Below, one piece after another: positions 37,216 to 48,044 of a stretch of DNA of 64,000 nucleotides; positions within the stretch are counted from its first letter, which is position 1, and every line of letters begins with the position of its first letter. The notes beneath the pieces were generated by a model. It made no database searches. It was not told where the DNA came from and saw only the letters and a program-made list of their open reading frames with translations. A program made the translations under genes and the position numbers. This DNA comes from Eucommia ulmoides (taxonomy: Eukaryota; Streptophyta; Magnoliopsida; Garryales; Eucommiaceae): NCBI GenBank assembly GCA_016647705.1, contig CM028338.1, positions 24,625,077 through 24,689,076 on the forward strand, read 5' to 3'.

Positions 37216-37349
37216 TGTTAGTGTAATAATGGGCTTAGCCCATTTGGCTCATAGGACAAAACCCTAACCCAACTTCTCCTATAAATACTCATGTATAGTT
37301 TCTATTATGTATATTCTTAATACATGTAACCTCGTATTTCTTTCTCAAG
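37216..37349 (+). repeat. 5' LTR of C1 (3' end lost)
   Basis: It matches 44281-44414 with about one difference per ten bases (TAATGGGCTTAGCCCATTTGG against TAATGGGTTTAGCCCACTTGG). Homology stops at TTTCTTTCTCAA, where RT-coding sequence takes over. Confidence 0.8.
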
Positions 37350-37361
37350 AATATGACATTG

Positions 37362-37366
37362 ACTAT
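37362..37366 (+). other. Target-site duplication ACTAT, left of A3
   Basis: ACTAT at 37362-37366 and again at 42970-42974 flank A3 exactly. Joining the host across them gives the continuous Copia RT motif IDYEETFAPV. Confidence 0.9.
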
Positions 37367-38856
37367 TGATAGATGAAATTTATCTACCTATTTTCAAACT
37401 GAATCTGGTAGTTTTCAAGTATTATTGTCAGTTTTATTATGTTTTTATTTGTTTTTATTCAAAGCAAAGGTTAGGAGCGAAAACGGTCGAAAAACGAGCA
37501 AATTGGTAGGAGAAACTGTGGAAAAACAAGCAAGAAGACCAAACAAAGCATAAAAGGGCACTGTGTTCACCGCTGCAGTGGTCAAAATACAGAAAATATT
37601 CTGCCTGTTCACCATTGCAGTGGTAAATCCCATCGCTGCAGCAGTAAAAGAGCAGAATGCCATTGACTTCCCACCACTACAGCAGTGAGCCTGTCGACAT
37701 ACCCAGCGTTGTAGCGGTGCTTTTGACCACTATAGTGGTGAAGCCCCTAACTATAAAGTATTTTAGGATATTTTTCTAGATATTTGTTTTGTTCCCTTTT
37801 TGTTCTCAATTTGTTCCCACATTTTGTAGAATACTTTGGGAGTGTTTTTGAGAGATCTCAACCAACCAAAGAGGAGAAACACAATTAGAGAAGATAAAAC
37901 AAGATCGGAGCAGTTTTTACAGACGCCACCTTTTGATAACGGCTATTCTCCCTTATTTATCTCTTTATTCTTAACTCGTTTTTGGGTCTTTGATCATGTA
38001 TATATGGATTATTGTTGAATATATGGTTATAGCCAAGAGCTAAACGTTAATTTTCTATGGAATTGATATAGTTTACTAATATACAATGTTTGTTTGAATC
38101 CGTGTTTCGTTAACGGTTGTTCTTGCTTATTTGATTGTGTTTACCGTTCTTTCACTTAATTTATATGCTTGTTTACCGTTCTTTCACTAATATACAATGT
38201 TTGTTTGAATCCGTGTTTCATTAACGGTTGTTCTTGCTTATTCGATTGTGTTTACCGTTCTTTCACTTAATTTATATGCTTGTTAAGATATATTGAGAAA
38301 TCGGGGTTTGATACTTGGGAGAGGTAACCCCGAATTCGGATTAGGATTTAAACACAACGCGGTGATTTAATGACACAGGAGGGTATCAAAAAGTGTACAA
38401 TCCATGAGGTTGGGGCAATACTCATGTGACCAAGTGTCATATAGACGCTAGAGAGGGACTTCGGTGTTGATGCAAAATCGCATATTCATTCACTTTACAC
38501 TCGGGATAGGTAGTGAGTGAGTTTTCGATACCTAGATTGTTGGATAGTTTGAATACCGTTAATGTAAACTAGATTGGATCAAACTCGTATAAGTAAAAAA
38601 AGTTAATCCCTAGATAATTTATTCTCATATAATATATTTAGTATTATAATTTAATTAATTGTTAATTTAGTATAGTATATGCTTAAAACAAAAACCCAAT
38701 TTTTATCGCCTAAATAAAGTTCAGTTATGATAATTGCAGTACTTAGCGACAATTTAATTCAATTCATGTGAATACGATAACCCTTCTCATTCACCATTCT
38801 ATAAAACTTGACCCGTATACTTACGGTGAAAGTAGCGACGTAATATTCTGCTACCA
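37367..38856 (+). repeat. 5' LTR of A3
   Basis: It starts TGATAGATGAAATTTATC and ends ..TGCTACCA, about 1490 bases. It holds a CTGCAG-type palindrome array (37569-37740, e.g. ACCGCTGCAGTGGT at 37569-37582). It also has a 111-base tandem duplication (38075-38185 and 38186-38296) that the 3' LTR lacks. Confidence 0.85.
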
Positions 38857-38862
38857 AATTTT

Positions 38863-38881
38863 TGGCACCGTTGTCCGGGAT
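38863..38881 (+). other. Primer-binding site of A3, tRNA-Asp type
   Basis: TGGCACCGTTGTCCGGGAT matches the tRNA-Asp complement with three mismatches. The position relative to the LTR is as in A1 and A2. Confidence 0.7.
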
Positions 38882-38996
38882 TGGTTTTTAGATTATAGTT
38901 GATATTGTGAGTAAGTAATTTAATTTTAATTTAGGCATTTATTTTGTTTATAATTTTTTTTTTTGTAGGTTTATTTTTCATGCAGGGTACTTGAAG

Positions 38997-39981
38997 ATGT
39001 TAGATCAACAAGTATTGTTGCATTTATTTCAACGGAATTCTGAGCCATTTTATTGTGCTTGAGATCGATACAAGGAGTTGTTGTTTCGGTTCCCAAACCA
39101 TCGTTTCCCGAAGGAGTGTCAACTACTGAATTTCCTCGACGGGTTACTAGCCGCAACAAGAAATTAGGTTGAAGGAGAAAATGGTACCACCTCTTTCGAC
39201 CAACTAACCGTGGACGAAGCCTATCGATTATTGGAAGACATGGCGGAGTTTGATTATCAGAGTTGGAATTATTCAACAAGCTACCAAAGCTTGAGGATAA
39301 TTGTACCATTTCGACGCCATGGATTGACACTCCAGACCAACAAAAGAAGTCTTATCCCACCCTGGAGGAAATATTTAATGAATTTATGGGGGAGACCCAA
39401 GCTTTCTGGAGGGAGATGAATGACCGGCTCAACGAGTATGAGGATCATCTTGACAATATTGAGATGACCTGCGCTGAAATTGATGTGATAGTAACGTCTC
39501 TTCAGAGCAAATCAATCGGCTTATCTGCTTTATTGAGGCCAAGTTAGAAGTGGTGGCACTGAGAGACACACAAGCCACATTCATCGAAAGCCACGAAGAG
39601 GAACCGGATACAAGCGGGAGGAGCTTAGGAGTATTCAATGATGATTATTCGAATAAGACGAAAACCCAAGTGTGGATCGGATATTCTCATTCTTCACCAT
39701 TAGAGATCCACATTGTGATGCTACTACCGATCTAAGACGATCACATCTATGAGGATTCTATGTGGCTCATTTGTCCTCCACTGCCTTTAGCACCGTTCAT
39801 TCCGACCAACCAAGTACATGAGTAGGAGACGAGTCACGTTGAGAGCTCGAGCCATACATTGCCACATCTCGCTAGTCTTGAGGGCGTTATGAATCAAAAC
39901 CCGTATGTGGTGTTGTATGACACATACTATGGGCGGAAGTCGCCTTTTGACGAGCCATTCTCTGTGTTAGACCAAGGATAA
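38997..39981 (+). pseudogene. Reduced gag frame of A3
   Basis: It starts with ATG (MLDQQVLLHLFQ) and ends in TAATAA shortly before the family box. It contains the Athila-type gag pattern: DRYKELLFRFPNH, ECQLLNFLDGL, LTVDEAYRLLEDMAEFDYQS, then a heptad-like stretch (EYEDHLDNIEMTCAEIDVIV). The last part contains YDTYYGRKSPFDEPF, also found in A2 (YDTYYGRKPLFDEPF). In-frame stops (codon 27 and near 39165) and frameshifts (near 39300 and 39520) disable it. The predicted original protein is about 330 residues without a zinc knuckle. That the same truncated gag occurs in A2 and A3 suggests that it was the normal product of the family. Confidence 0.65.
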
Positions 39982-39989
39982 TAAACCAA

Positions 39990-40010
39990 ACGCTTCTTGG
40001 GAGGCAACCC
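39990..40010 (+). other. Conserved family box in A3
   Basis: CGCTTCTTGGGAGGCAACCC occurs right after the gag stop. The same 20 bases occur at about 1568-1587 (A1) and 15282-15301 (A2). It is the best-conserved internal segment of the family; I do not know its function. Confidence 0.7.
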
Positions 40011-40927
40011 AACTCTCAAATAAATTCAATCCATCACCGCCGACTTCACTTGGAGGCGAGATTGTCTCGCCTCCTAGGTACGTGTTCTAAACCCCCTTCG
40101 TTGGCATGCTATATTTCGTTATTGAGAACGATGATTGGGTCACTATGGACACTGCCCATTTTAAGTTTGGGGGTCATGTGTAGTATGCTATTATTTTTTA
40201 TTGTTGTTAGTTATATAGTTTAAGTTAATTTATTGTTTAATTGTATGCATGTTTGTTTAGTTTAGTTAATATGTTATTGTTTGTAGTAGTTGTTGTGTGT
40301 GTTGAGTTTTGTAGTTCATCTGGGCCATTACCCGATGATGATATTATCCCCTAGTTGTTTTTCGAGGTCAGGGGTAATGTCCATTCATGTGTGTTCTGTG
40401 CGCTTGACATTTCTGTGTGGTAAAAGTTATTATGGATCCTAACTTGGACGAGCCCTTAAACTCAATGTATAGCTATCTAACTAATTTGATGCCGACTATC
40501 CATTAGTCAAGTTCATGACAATAGGAATTCTAGAACTCGATTTGGGGGAAATTCAAGGCGAAATCCTAGGCGAGGTAATTTAGGAGATATGATTTAGGCA
40601 TTCATTTTGATTGTTTGAGCCTTTGAAGCCTACTATGTAATATCATTTATCTATCGTTACCTTGTCGAAGCTTGTAATCCGTTTCAATTCTGAACATGTA
40701 ATAAATACCCTGGCTAATTAAAGCTTTTCCAAACCTCTATCGCTAAACCTAAGGCACAAATCGAGTGAAATTAAGTTAGCGTTTGTTATGCTGCTTGAAG
40801 TGAGCGGTTGGGTTTCAGGCGAACTATTGATTGGTTCGGTATTTGAGTACTCACTTGTCATTTTTCTATTGTATTTCTACACCCGTCAAATTGTAACAAA
40901 TCAAATAAGTTTGAGGGTGTGTTTGTT

Positions 40928-40929
<2 letters not shown>

Positions 40930-40970
<41 letters not shown>
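40930..40970. repeat. (AT)n microsatellite in A3
   Basis: Alternating A and T, about 40 bases, at the position where A1 and A2 have poly(A). It lies within the inverted repeat 40847-40860 / 40992-41005. Confidence 0.9.
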
Positions 40971-40974
<4 letters not shown>

Positions 40975-41607
40975 TTATTTTTGTTTTGTCTTGACAAGTG
41001 AGTACTACGTTTTCAAATATATGTTCAAGGTTGTTTTGAATTGATCTGTGTAGGGTTACGAGTGTGATTGAGCCAAGCGTTGTGTCTCGGGTATCGTTAA
41101 GCTAATAACGTTAACCTGTTTTTATATTCCTGATATACCCTTGGTCGTTTGACAAAAACCGAACCAAATCCTATTGATAGTTTTGAATTTCCAAGCCTAC
41201 ATTAGTAGAGAATGGAACCCAGTTTGACATACGGATTTCCTATACCTTTTCGGTTTTAGTCATGAACTTTGTTGGTGGATATTCTAATCCGGTCTGTAGA
41301 TAGTTGTATGAATGAGTTTTCACACACACACTTGAATATGATCTAGAATGGCGCTTTCTGCTATTGAATGTTGAAATTTTAGAACACCACATGATGCATT
41401 TTACTCTTGAAATCGATATGATTAGGGGCTGATGAGGAAAAACTTTTTAGTCGTTAAATGAATTTTAAAACTTACACGTTGTTATTTTTTTTAATTTGTT
41501 TGTGTTTTTTGTTTTTAGTAATTAAATTCATTAATAGTTGTGGTAATTTATTTTATTGTGTGAGTATTTTACTCGAGGACTAGCAAAATTCTCAGTTTGG
41601 GGGTGTT

Positions 41608-42969
41608 TGATAGGTGAAACTTATCTATCTATTTTCAAATTGAATTTGGTAGTATTTTAGTATTCTTGTTATGTTTTATTATGTTTTAATTTGTTTTTGT
41701 TCAAAGCAGGGGTTAGGAGCGAAAACGGTCGAAAAACGAGCAAATCGGTAGGAGAAACGATGGGAAAATAAGCAAGAAGGCCAAACAAAGCCTAAAAGGG
41801 CACTGCTTCCATCACCGCTGCAGCAGTCAAAACCACCACTGCAATGGTCAAAATGCAAAAAACATTCTGTCTGTCCACCGCCGTAGTGGTGAATCCCACC
41901 GCTGTAGTGGTGAGCTTGCCGATATACCCACCGCTACAACGATGCTTTTGACCACTACAGCGATGAAGCCCCTAGCTGTAAAGTGTTTTATGATAGTTTT
42001 CTAGATATTTGTTTTGTTCCCTTTTTGTTCCCAATTCGTTCCCATATTTTGTAGAACACTTTGGGAGTGTTTTTGAGAGCTCTCAACCAACTAAAGAGAA
42101 GGAACACAATTGAAGAAGAGGAAACAAGATCGGAGCGATTTTTACGGACGCCACCTTCAGATAACGGTTATTCTCCCTTGTTTCTCTCTTTATTCTTAAC
42201 TCGTTTTTGGTTGTTTGATAATGTATATATGGATTATTGTTGAATATATGGTTATGGCCAAGAGCTAAACGTTGATTATGTATAGGATTGATGTAGTTTA
42301 CTAATATATGATATTTGTTTGAATCCGTGTTTCGTTAACGGTTGTTTTTGCTTATTCGATTGTGTTTACCGTTCTTTCACTTTATTTATATGCTTATTAA
42401 GATATATTGAGAAATCAGGGTTTGACACTCGGAAGAGGTAACCCAAAATTCGGACTAAGGTTTAAACACAAAGCGATGATTTAATGATCCTGGAGAGTAT
42501 TAGAAAGTATGCAATCCGTTAGGTTGGGGCGAGACTCACATGACCAAGTGTCGTATAGACACTAGAAGGGGACTTTGGTGTCGACGCGAGTCACATATTC
42601 ATTCACTTTACACTTGAGAGAGGTAGTGAGTAAGTTTTCGATACCTAGATTGTCGGATAGTTTGAATACCGTTAATGTAAACTAGATTGGATCAAACACG
42701 TATAAGTAAAGTAAGTTAATCCCTAAATAATCTACTCTCATATAATATATATAGTATTATAGTTTAATGAATTATTAATTTAGTATAGTATATGCTTAAA
42801 ACAAAAATCCATTTTTTATCGCCTAAATAAAGTTTGGTTATAATAATCGTGGTACTTAGCGATAATTTAATGTAATCCCTGTGGATACAATAACCATTCT
42901 CATTTATTATTCTATAAAACTTGACCCAAACACTTGCGGTGAAAGTAGCGACGTAATATTCCGCTACCA
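41608..42969 (+). repeat. 3' LTR of A3
   Basis: It starts TGATAGGTGAAACTTATC after the polypurine-like tract CAGTTTGGGGGTGTT and ends ..CCGCTACCA, 1362 bases. It carries the CTGCAG-type palindrome array (about 41814-41965) and a single copy of the 111-base segment doubled in the 5' LTR. Confidence 0.85.
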
Positions 42970-44271
42970 ACTATGAAGAGACATTTGCTCCAGTGGTGAG
43001 GCTAATATATGTCCATACACTTCTTGTTGTCGCCGCCATTTAAAAATGGACTCTTTTTCAAATGGATGTCAAAAATGCATTTCTCAATAGTGATATTCTT
43101 GAGGAAGTCTATATGCATACACCTTCTGGCCTGGTTACCCCTAGAAATAAAGTTTCTCGCCTTCGCAGTGCCCTATATGGTTTGAAACAAGCTCCACGTC
43201 CCTGCTTTGCTAAATTTAGCACTACTATTCATCGTTTTGGGTTCACACCTAGTTCTCATGATTCGGCTCTGTTTATTCGCCATACTACCAATGGTATTAT
43301 TCTTCTTTTGCTGTATGTGGATGATATGGTTATTACTGGAGATGATCTACGTGAAATTTCTAAACTCAAAAAGTTTCTCAGTGGCCAATTCGAGATGAAA
43401 GATCTTGGCGTGCTCACTTATTTTCATGGCCTCGAAGTCTCATCTGGTTCTGATGGATATTTTCTCTCTCAGGCCAAATATGTCTCAGATCTCATTTCCA
43501 AGGCTGGGATTATTGACTCAACCACTGCCACTACTTTTCTCGAGCCGAATGTCAAACTTACCCTACTCAATGGTTCACCTCTTTAGAATGCCACTCTATA
43601 TCATCAATTAGTTGGAAGTCTTGTATATATTACTATCACTCGCCCTGACATTACCTATGTCGTTCATCAGGTTAGTCAATTCTTGTCCGCTCCTCGGACC
43701 ACTCATTACTTGGTTGTTCTTCACATTCTTCGGTATGTCAAGGGTATCTTATTTTATGGGCATCATTTCTTAGCTCAGTTTGCTCCCGTCTTACAAGTTT
43801 GTTCTGATGCCGATTAGGCCAGAGACCCCACCGACAGACGTTCAACCATTGGTTACTGTTTCTTTTTGGGAAATTATCTCATTTTCTAGTGTAGTAAGAA
43901 ATAAACTGTGGTTACTTGCTCCAGTACTGAAGCTGAATATCGTGCCATGGCCGATGCAACTCAAGAGCTTCTTTGGCTTCGATGACTACTAGCTAACATG
44001 AACATCTCTTCTCCTGCAACCACTATCCTACATTATGACAACATGAGTGCTATTCAAATCGCCCACAATGATGTATTCCATGAGCGTACAAAACACATCG
44101 AGACTGATTGTCACTTCATCCGTCATCACATTCTTCATAATACAGTTCGTCTACAATTCGTCAGTTCAGCCGATCAGACAACAAACACTTTCACTAAGAC
44201 TTATCCACCCGGACATTTTCACTCTTCGGTTTTTAAACTCAAGTTCACCTCCCACTTACCGCCTTGAGTTT
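42970..44271 (+). pseudogene. Copia RT-RNase H remnant of C1
   Basis: It starts at YEETFAPVVRL (the D of DYEE lies left of A3), then MDVKNAFLNSDILEEVYM, LYGLKQAPRPCFAKF and the catalytic YVDDM at 43314-43328. It continues through GQFEMKDLGVLTYFHGLEV to a stop near 43585. RNase H follows with YHQLVGSLVYITITRPDI, SSTEAEYRAMADATQELLWL and HYDNMSAIQIAHNDVFHERT, ending KHIETDCHFIRHHI. Stops at about 43586, 43816 and 43989 and frameshifts make it non-functional, but it is the best preserved RT in the window. The polypurine tract and 3' LTR follow directly. Confidence 0.85.
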
Positions 44272-44280
44272 GAGGGGGGA

Positions 44281-44439
44281 TGTTAGTGTAATAATGGGTT
44301 TAGCCCACTTGGCCCATCGGGCAAAACACTAACCCCACTTCCCCTAAAAATACTCATGTATAGTTTCTATTCTGCATATTCCTAATACATGTAACCTTTT
44401 ATTTCTTTTTCAATATATTAATACATGGTTCATTACCCA
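44281..44439 (+). repeat. 3' LTR of C1
   Basis: It begins TGTTAGTGTAATAATGGGTT immediately after the polypurine tract. I place the end at ..TTCATTACCCA because the following CTTTC resembles the CTTTT before the 5' LTR; the end is uncertain by up to about 25 bases. TATA-like CTAAAAATACTCATG lies mid-LTR. Confidence 0.7.
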
Positions 44440-44963
44440 CTTTCCAATTGTCTTAACACTTTTCAAGAATCCCTTCATCACCAGAGAACAAAGACTTTTC
44501 ACCTATAATTCATTATAAATTACAAAGATAAATCATTAATAATAATAAAAAATTAACTAAAAATTCTTCTAACTACCTGATAAGCTCTGTTTGATTTCTG
44601 TGGAGAAGTGCTGAAGGGAATGAATTTGATGTTCATAACTTCATATTATATCCCGTAAAATCCGAAAAACAACAGCTTATCTCAATTTCTATTTTCCCAT
44701 ATTTTCTCAACAATCAAATAGGGACTAAAGATAAAAAGAATATTGAAAGAAAAAACAGCAAAGTGAGATTTACATCAATACATAGATTACATGCTCGCTT
44801 AGTGACATTTACATTAGTCTGGAGCTCTTTATAATACTTCGCTTCTTTGTTCTGAAATGGAAAACAAGACCTAAAATTTCAAAATTAAAATTTAGAACAA
44901 TGAGGCGAAAGGCGAGAAAAACCCTGGAATTCATAGTACGAATGAGATAATGGTTAGTGACAG
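44440..44963. other. Short spacer without recognised features
   Basis: Unassigned AT-rich DNA between C1 and the Sirevirus LTR fragment. I see no gene. Confidence 0.5.
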
Positions 44964-45338
44964 TGTTATCCCTCAATGTTTTGATGGACACGTTAGCGTT
45001 GATGTTTTTATGAAACTAATAATTTTATTTAGTGATTTCAGGTTTAATGTTCTAAATTAAGTAAATGATAAAAAAGGTGGATTTCAATATATCATTTGAT
45101 TATGGATTTTAAGATATCATTTGATAAAGAATTCAAGATGGTTGCGTTGAAGATGTTGAAGATTTTTAGAGCAGAAAATATTTTTTATATTTCTAGGTAA
45201 AAAATAACTCAATACCTTTTACGCTTGTAATGCAAATCGATTAAGATTACGTACGATACTCAAGAAATGAATTAAACTATATCAGTTATGGTCAACAGTG
45301 ATAAATTCAAGAGTCTAAACATTTTTCCTAAATGTGCC
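44964..45338 (+). repeat. 5' fragment of a Sirevirus-type LTR
   Basis: It begins TGTTATCCCTCAATGTTTTGATGG and aligns with the first 350 bases of the next LTR (45339 on): GGAC/GGATAGTTAA, ATGCAA/ATGCAACACGA and GATCACACGCG-like blocks. It stops exactly where the complete LTR starts, giving a head-to-tail partial LTR followed by a full LTR. Confidence 0.65.
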
Positions 45339-47328
45339 TGTTGAACCTAATGTTTTGATGGATAGTTAAATGTTTATATTTTATCAAACTAATGGTTTTT
45401 TTGGGTGGTTTCCGAGTAAGTGTTCCACAAGTTGAAATGAGAAAAAGAATGGAAAGATTAATCCTTGAAGAAACAAAAGAATTCAAGACGGGTGCAAGAT
45501 GAAGATTTTCAGAGTATTGAAGACATTAAAGACATTAAAGTGAAAATAACTCATTATTTTTATGCTTTTAATGCAACACGAATCAGGATCACACGCGTCA
45601 CTTGAAAATGAATAATCTTATATGTTTTATAGTAAGAAGTGATAAATTTAAGGTCTTAAAATGATTTTATAAAGTGTTAAATCATAAAAATATTTTTTGG
45701 TAAAGTGTCTAAGTGAAAAAATGGTTTTAACACATAAAATAATGTGTTTTCTAGTCAATTTGGTCAACCGACAGTTTGGGTTGGTTGACTAATGAAAATA
45801 GTGGCTTAGGAGAGTTAAATGGGTAAACTTATTGGTAAATTCGGTTAACCAACGATTTGGGTCGGTCGACTAATGAATTCGGTAGCCAAAAAGATGAAAT
45901 AAGAGAAAACACACTGGGCGAATCGGTCAACCGACCGCAGGCAGTGCAATGGTCAAAAAGTTAACCGTTGCAGGGGCGGTCGACCGACGTATGGGTAGGT
46001 CAACCGATCAGGTCAGACAATCAACATTTGACTATTTTGATTTTTAAGCCAAATCACCTTGTTTTGAACGATTTTCAAAGAGGTTTTTAAGGGATTTGAG
46101 TATTTTACTTTTACATATCATATATTACTAATATCCTATTTATTTGGTCCATATATTAAATTATTCTTTTATTTGAATTGGTAAAATTGCTTCCTATCTT
46201 TAAGAGTTTTGAATCTAAAAAAAAAAAAATGGGAAACAAATCAAGCTTTTCTAAAAGTATTTTTAAATGAAACATACCTATTTTGATGGTATATGGTATA
46301 TGTGGTATTAAAGAGTCATTTTAGGTTTTGTAATTTAAAAACTAAATGTTGGAGGTCTAGTTAAATGTTTATTTATAGAGACTTGCGTTTTTCAAATGAA
46401 TTAATCAAAATCATTCAATTTTTGCTATTATAAGAGAGTATTATATGCTGAGAAATTTATAGGATAGTATCATTAAAAGAGTTCTTGATCGAAGCGCAAA
46501 AATAAAATAAAATTGGTCATCCGTCTTTGTTCTTCACTGAGTTATCGTAATTGTTTTCAAGAAATCCTGGTGAGATATTTCTAAGTTAATTAAAGTGTTT
46601 TCTTAGATTATTTGTTTGATTACTCAGATTAAGTGTTTTCGAGAAGTCATTTTCAAATCTAATATCGTGTAAATCTTTTTAAATGGTTTTAATTTGTGAA
46701 ATCTGAGGTAGTAAAAGCTCTTGTGAGGAAAAACTTGTGATTTTATTTTTGTCTTTGTAAGTTTGAATAGATTAAACATATTTGGGACAGTATCTAATTA
46801 GGATAGCTAGGATTAATCGTTAACCTGAGAAAAAAATTAGAATTTGGTCTTTAGTCTGCGAAAAACATTAGGCTAATCTTTAGTCTTTTTAAGAGATTAG
46901 GTTTTTATTCTTCATGTAATAGAATTAGAACGAGACAAGGTTCTTCCTAAGTCTGTAAAAGAAGATTAGTGTAATAGTGTAATAGTGTGAGAGTATAAAG
47001 GTTGATTATGAACCTGCGAAAAGAATCATGATTGTAAGGGTTTAGGTTCTACTTGGGAAAGGAATCAAAAGGGTTAGTGAATTACGAAATCCCTGTGGAG
47101 CTCAAGGAACTAGACGTAGGTAAGAGTAGCTTGTTGAATCAGGATAATTCGTTATGTGCTGCATTGTTATATATTTGTTGTTTGGGTATGCACTTAGTTA
47201 AACACATTTTTGCTACTTAACAAAATAATAATCAAATAGAAACATTGATAACTTGTGTTTGAATTAATTGTTTAAGTTTGTTGTCACTACCCAATTCACC
47301 CCCTCTTGGGTAGATATTTGTACCAACA
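45339..47328 (+). repeat. 5' LTR of Sirevirus-type Copia S2
   Basis: It starts TGTTGAACCTAATGTTTTGATGG and ends ..TTTGTACCAACA, 1990 bases. A palindrome-rich zone (about 45755-46010) has GGTCAACCGAC, GGTCGGTCGACT and GGGGCGGTCGACCGACG. Hairpin modules lie at about 46800-47060. The last 400 bases match S1 and the solo LTR. Confidence 0.8.
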
Positions 47329-47330
47329 AT

Positions 47331-47341
47331 TGGTACTAGAG
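47331..47341 (+). other. Degenerate primer-binding site of S2
   Basis: TGGTACTAGAG corresponds to TGGTATCAGAGC with transposed and changed bases. Its position directly after the LTR supports the call. Confidence 0.55.
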
Positions 47342-47422
47342 TTACTTTAGCTCGATAGACTTAAAATTCTAGCTAAAAAGATCACGACACACCACATAAA
47401 TACACTAGCTGAAGCACAATCT

Positions 47423-48015
47423 ATGCATCGTCCTCATTTGTTTATAGGGGATAATTATGTACTATGGAAAGGTAGAATAATTGCCTTCTTACAAGCCACC
47501 AACTATGAGGCTTGGTCGGTTATTGATAATAGTTCATATGTTCCTAAAGAAAATGAAATAGTTAAAAAGAAAGCACAACTAGATTCGACTGATAAACAAA
47601 AGTTATCTATTAATGCTCAAGTTATAAATATTTTGTTTTATTCTTTAAATGTAAATAAGTATAACAGGGTTTCAGGTTGCCAATTGACAAAAAAAATGTG
47701 GGATGCATTGCAGGTAACACATGAGAGACAACAAATCAAGTGAAATAGTCCAAAATCATTGCCTTGGTCCATCAATTTGAACTGTTTAGAATGGGTGATG
47801 CAAAAACAATTTCAAAGATGTACACTAGATTTACCAATATCTATAACAGTCTTGGAGCACTTGGAAAGCCGTATTCTATGCAGGACAAAGTACGAAAAAT
47901 TTTGAGATTATTAACCAAAGTATGGGAACGAAAAGTAACAGCAATCGAGGAAGCCAAGGATCTCACCAAATACACACTTGATGAACTCATTGGTAACCTA
48001 ATGACCCATGAGTAA
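47423..48015 (+). pseudogene. Sirevirus-type gag of S2, truncated
   Basis: The capsid frame starts MHRPHLFIGDNYVLWKGRI and runs to VTHERQQIK; after a frameshift near 47745 it continues VHQFELFRMGDAKTISKMYTRFTNIYNSLG and VRKILRLLTKVWERKVTAIEEAKD to about 48015. This is the UBN2-type Copia gag. It is better preserved than the S1 copy. Soon after LIGNLMTHE the sequence switches to Tat-lineage RT, so zinc knuckle, protease, integrase, RT and the 3' LTR are missing. Confidence 0.8.
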
Positions 48016-48044
48016 GCTATTTGTGGATACGAAGATAGCTCAAA

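Larger units (their letters stand above)
37367..42969 (+). mobile_element. Element A3: complete gag-only Athila relative
   Basis: Both LTRs, the primer-binding site, a reduced gag frame, the 20-nt family box, three polypurine-like tracts and a perfect 5-bp target duplication are present. It contains no protease, RT, RNase H or integrase. It is collinear with A2 and, except for gag, with A1. Being nested in C1, it is younger than C1. Confidence 0.85.
37216..44439 (+). mobile_element. Short-LTR Copia element (C1) with large internal deletion, hosting A3
   Basis: The left LTR begins at 37216 (TGTTAGTGTAATAATGGG) and the right at 44281 with the same start, preceded by a clean polypurine tract (GAGGGGGGA, 44272-44280). 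The right LTR is about 159 bases; such short LTRs and the RT type suggest the Ale/Retrofit group. Flanking bases CTTTT (37211-37215) and CTTTC (44440-44444) may be a diverged target duplication. Gag, protease and integrase are gone: the left LTR runs straight into RT sequence. Element A3 (37367-42969) sits within the RT. Confidence 0.75.

Noticed and set aside
37216-44439. Reading A3's LTRs as the LTRs of the Copia RT element
   Set aside because: The ACTAT duplication and continuous RT reading across it show that A3 is an insertion; the Copia element has its own short LTRs and polypurine tract.
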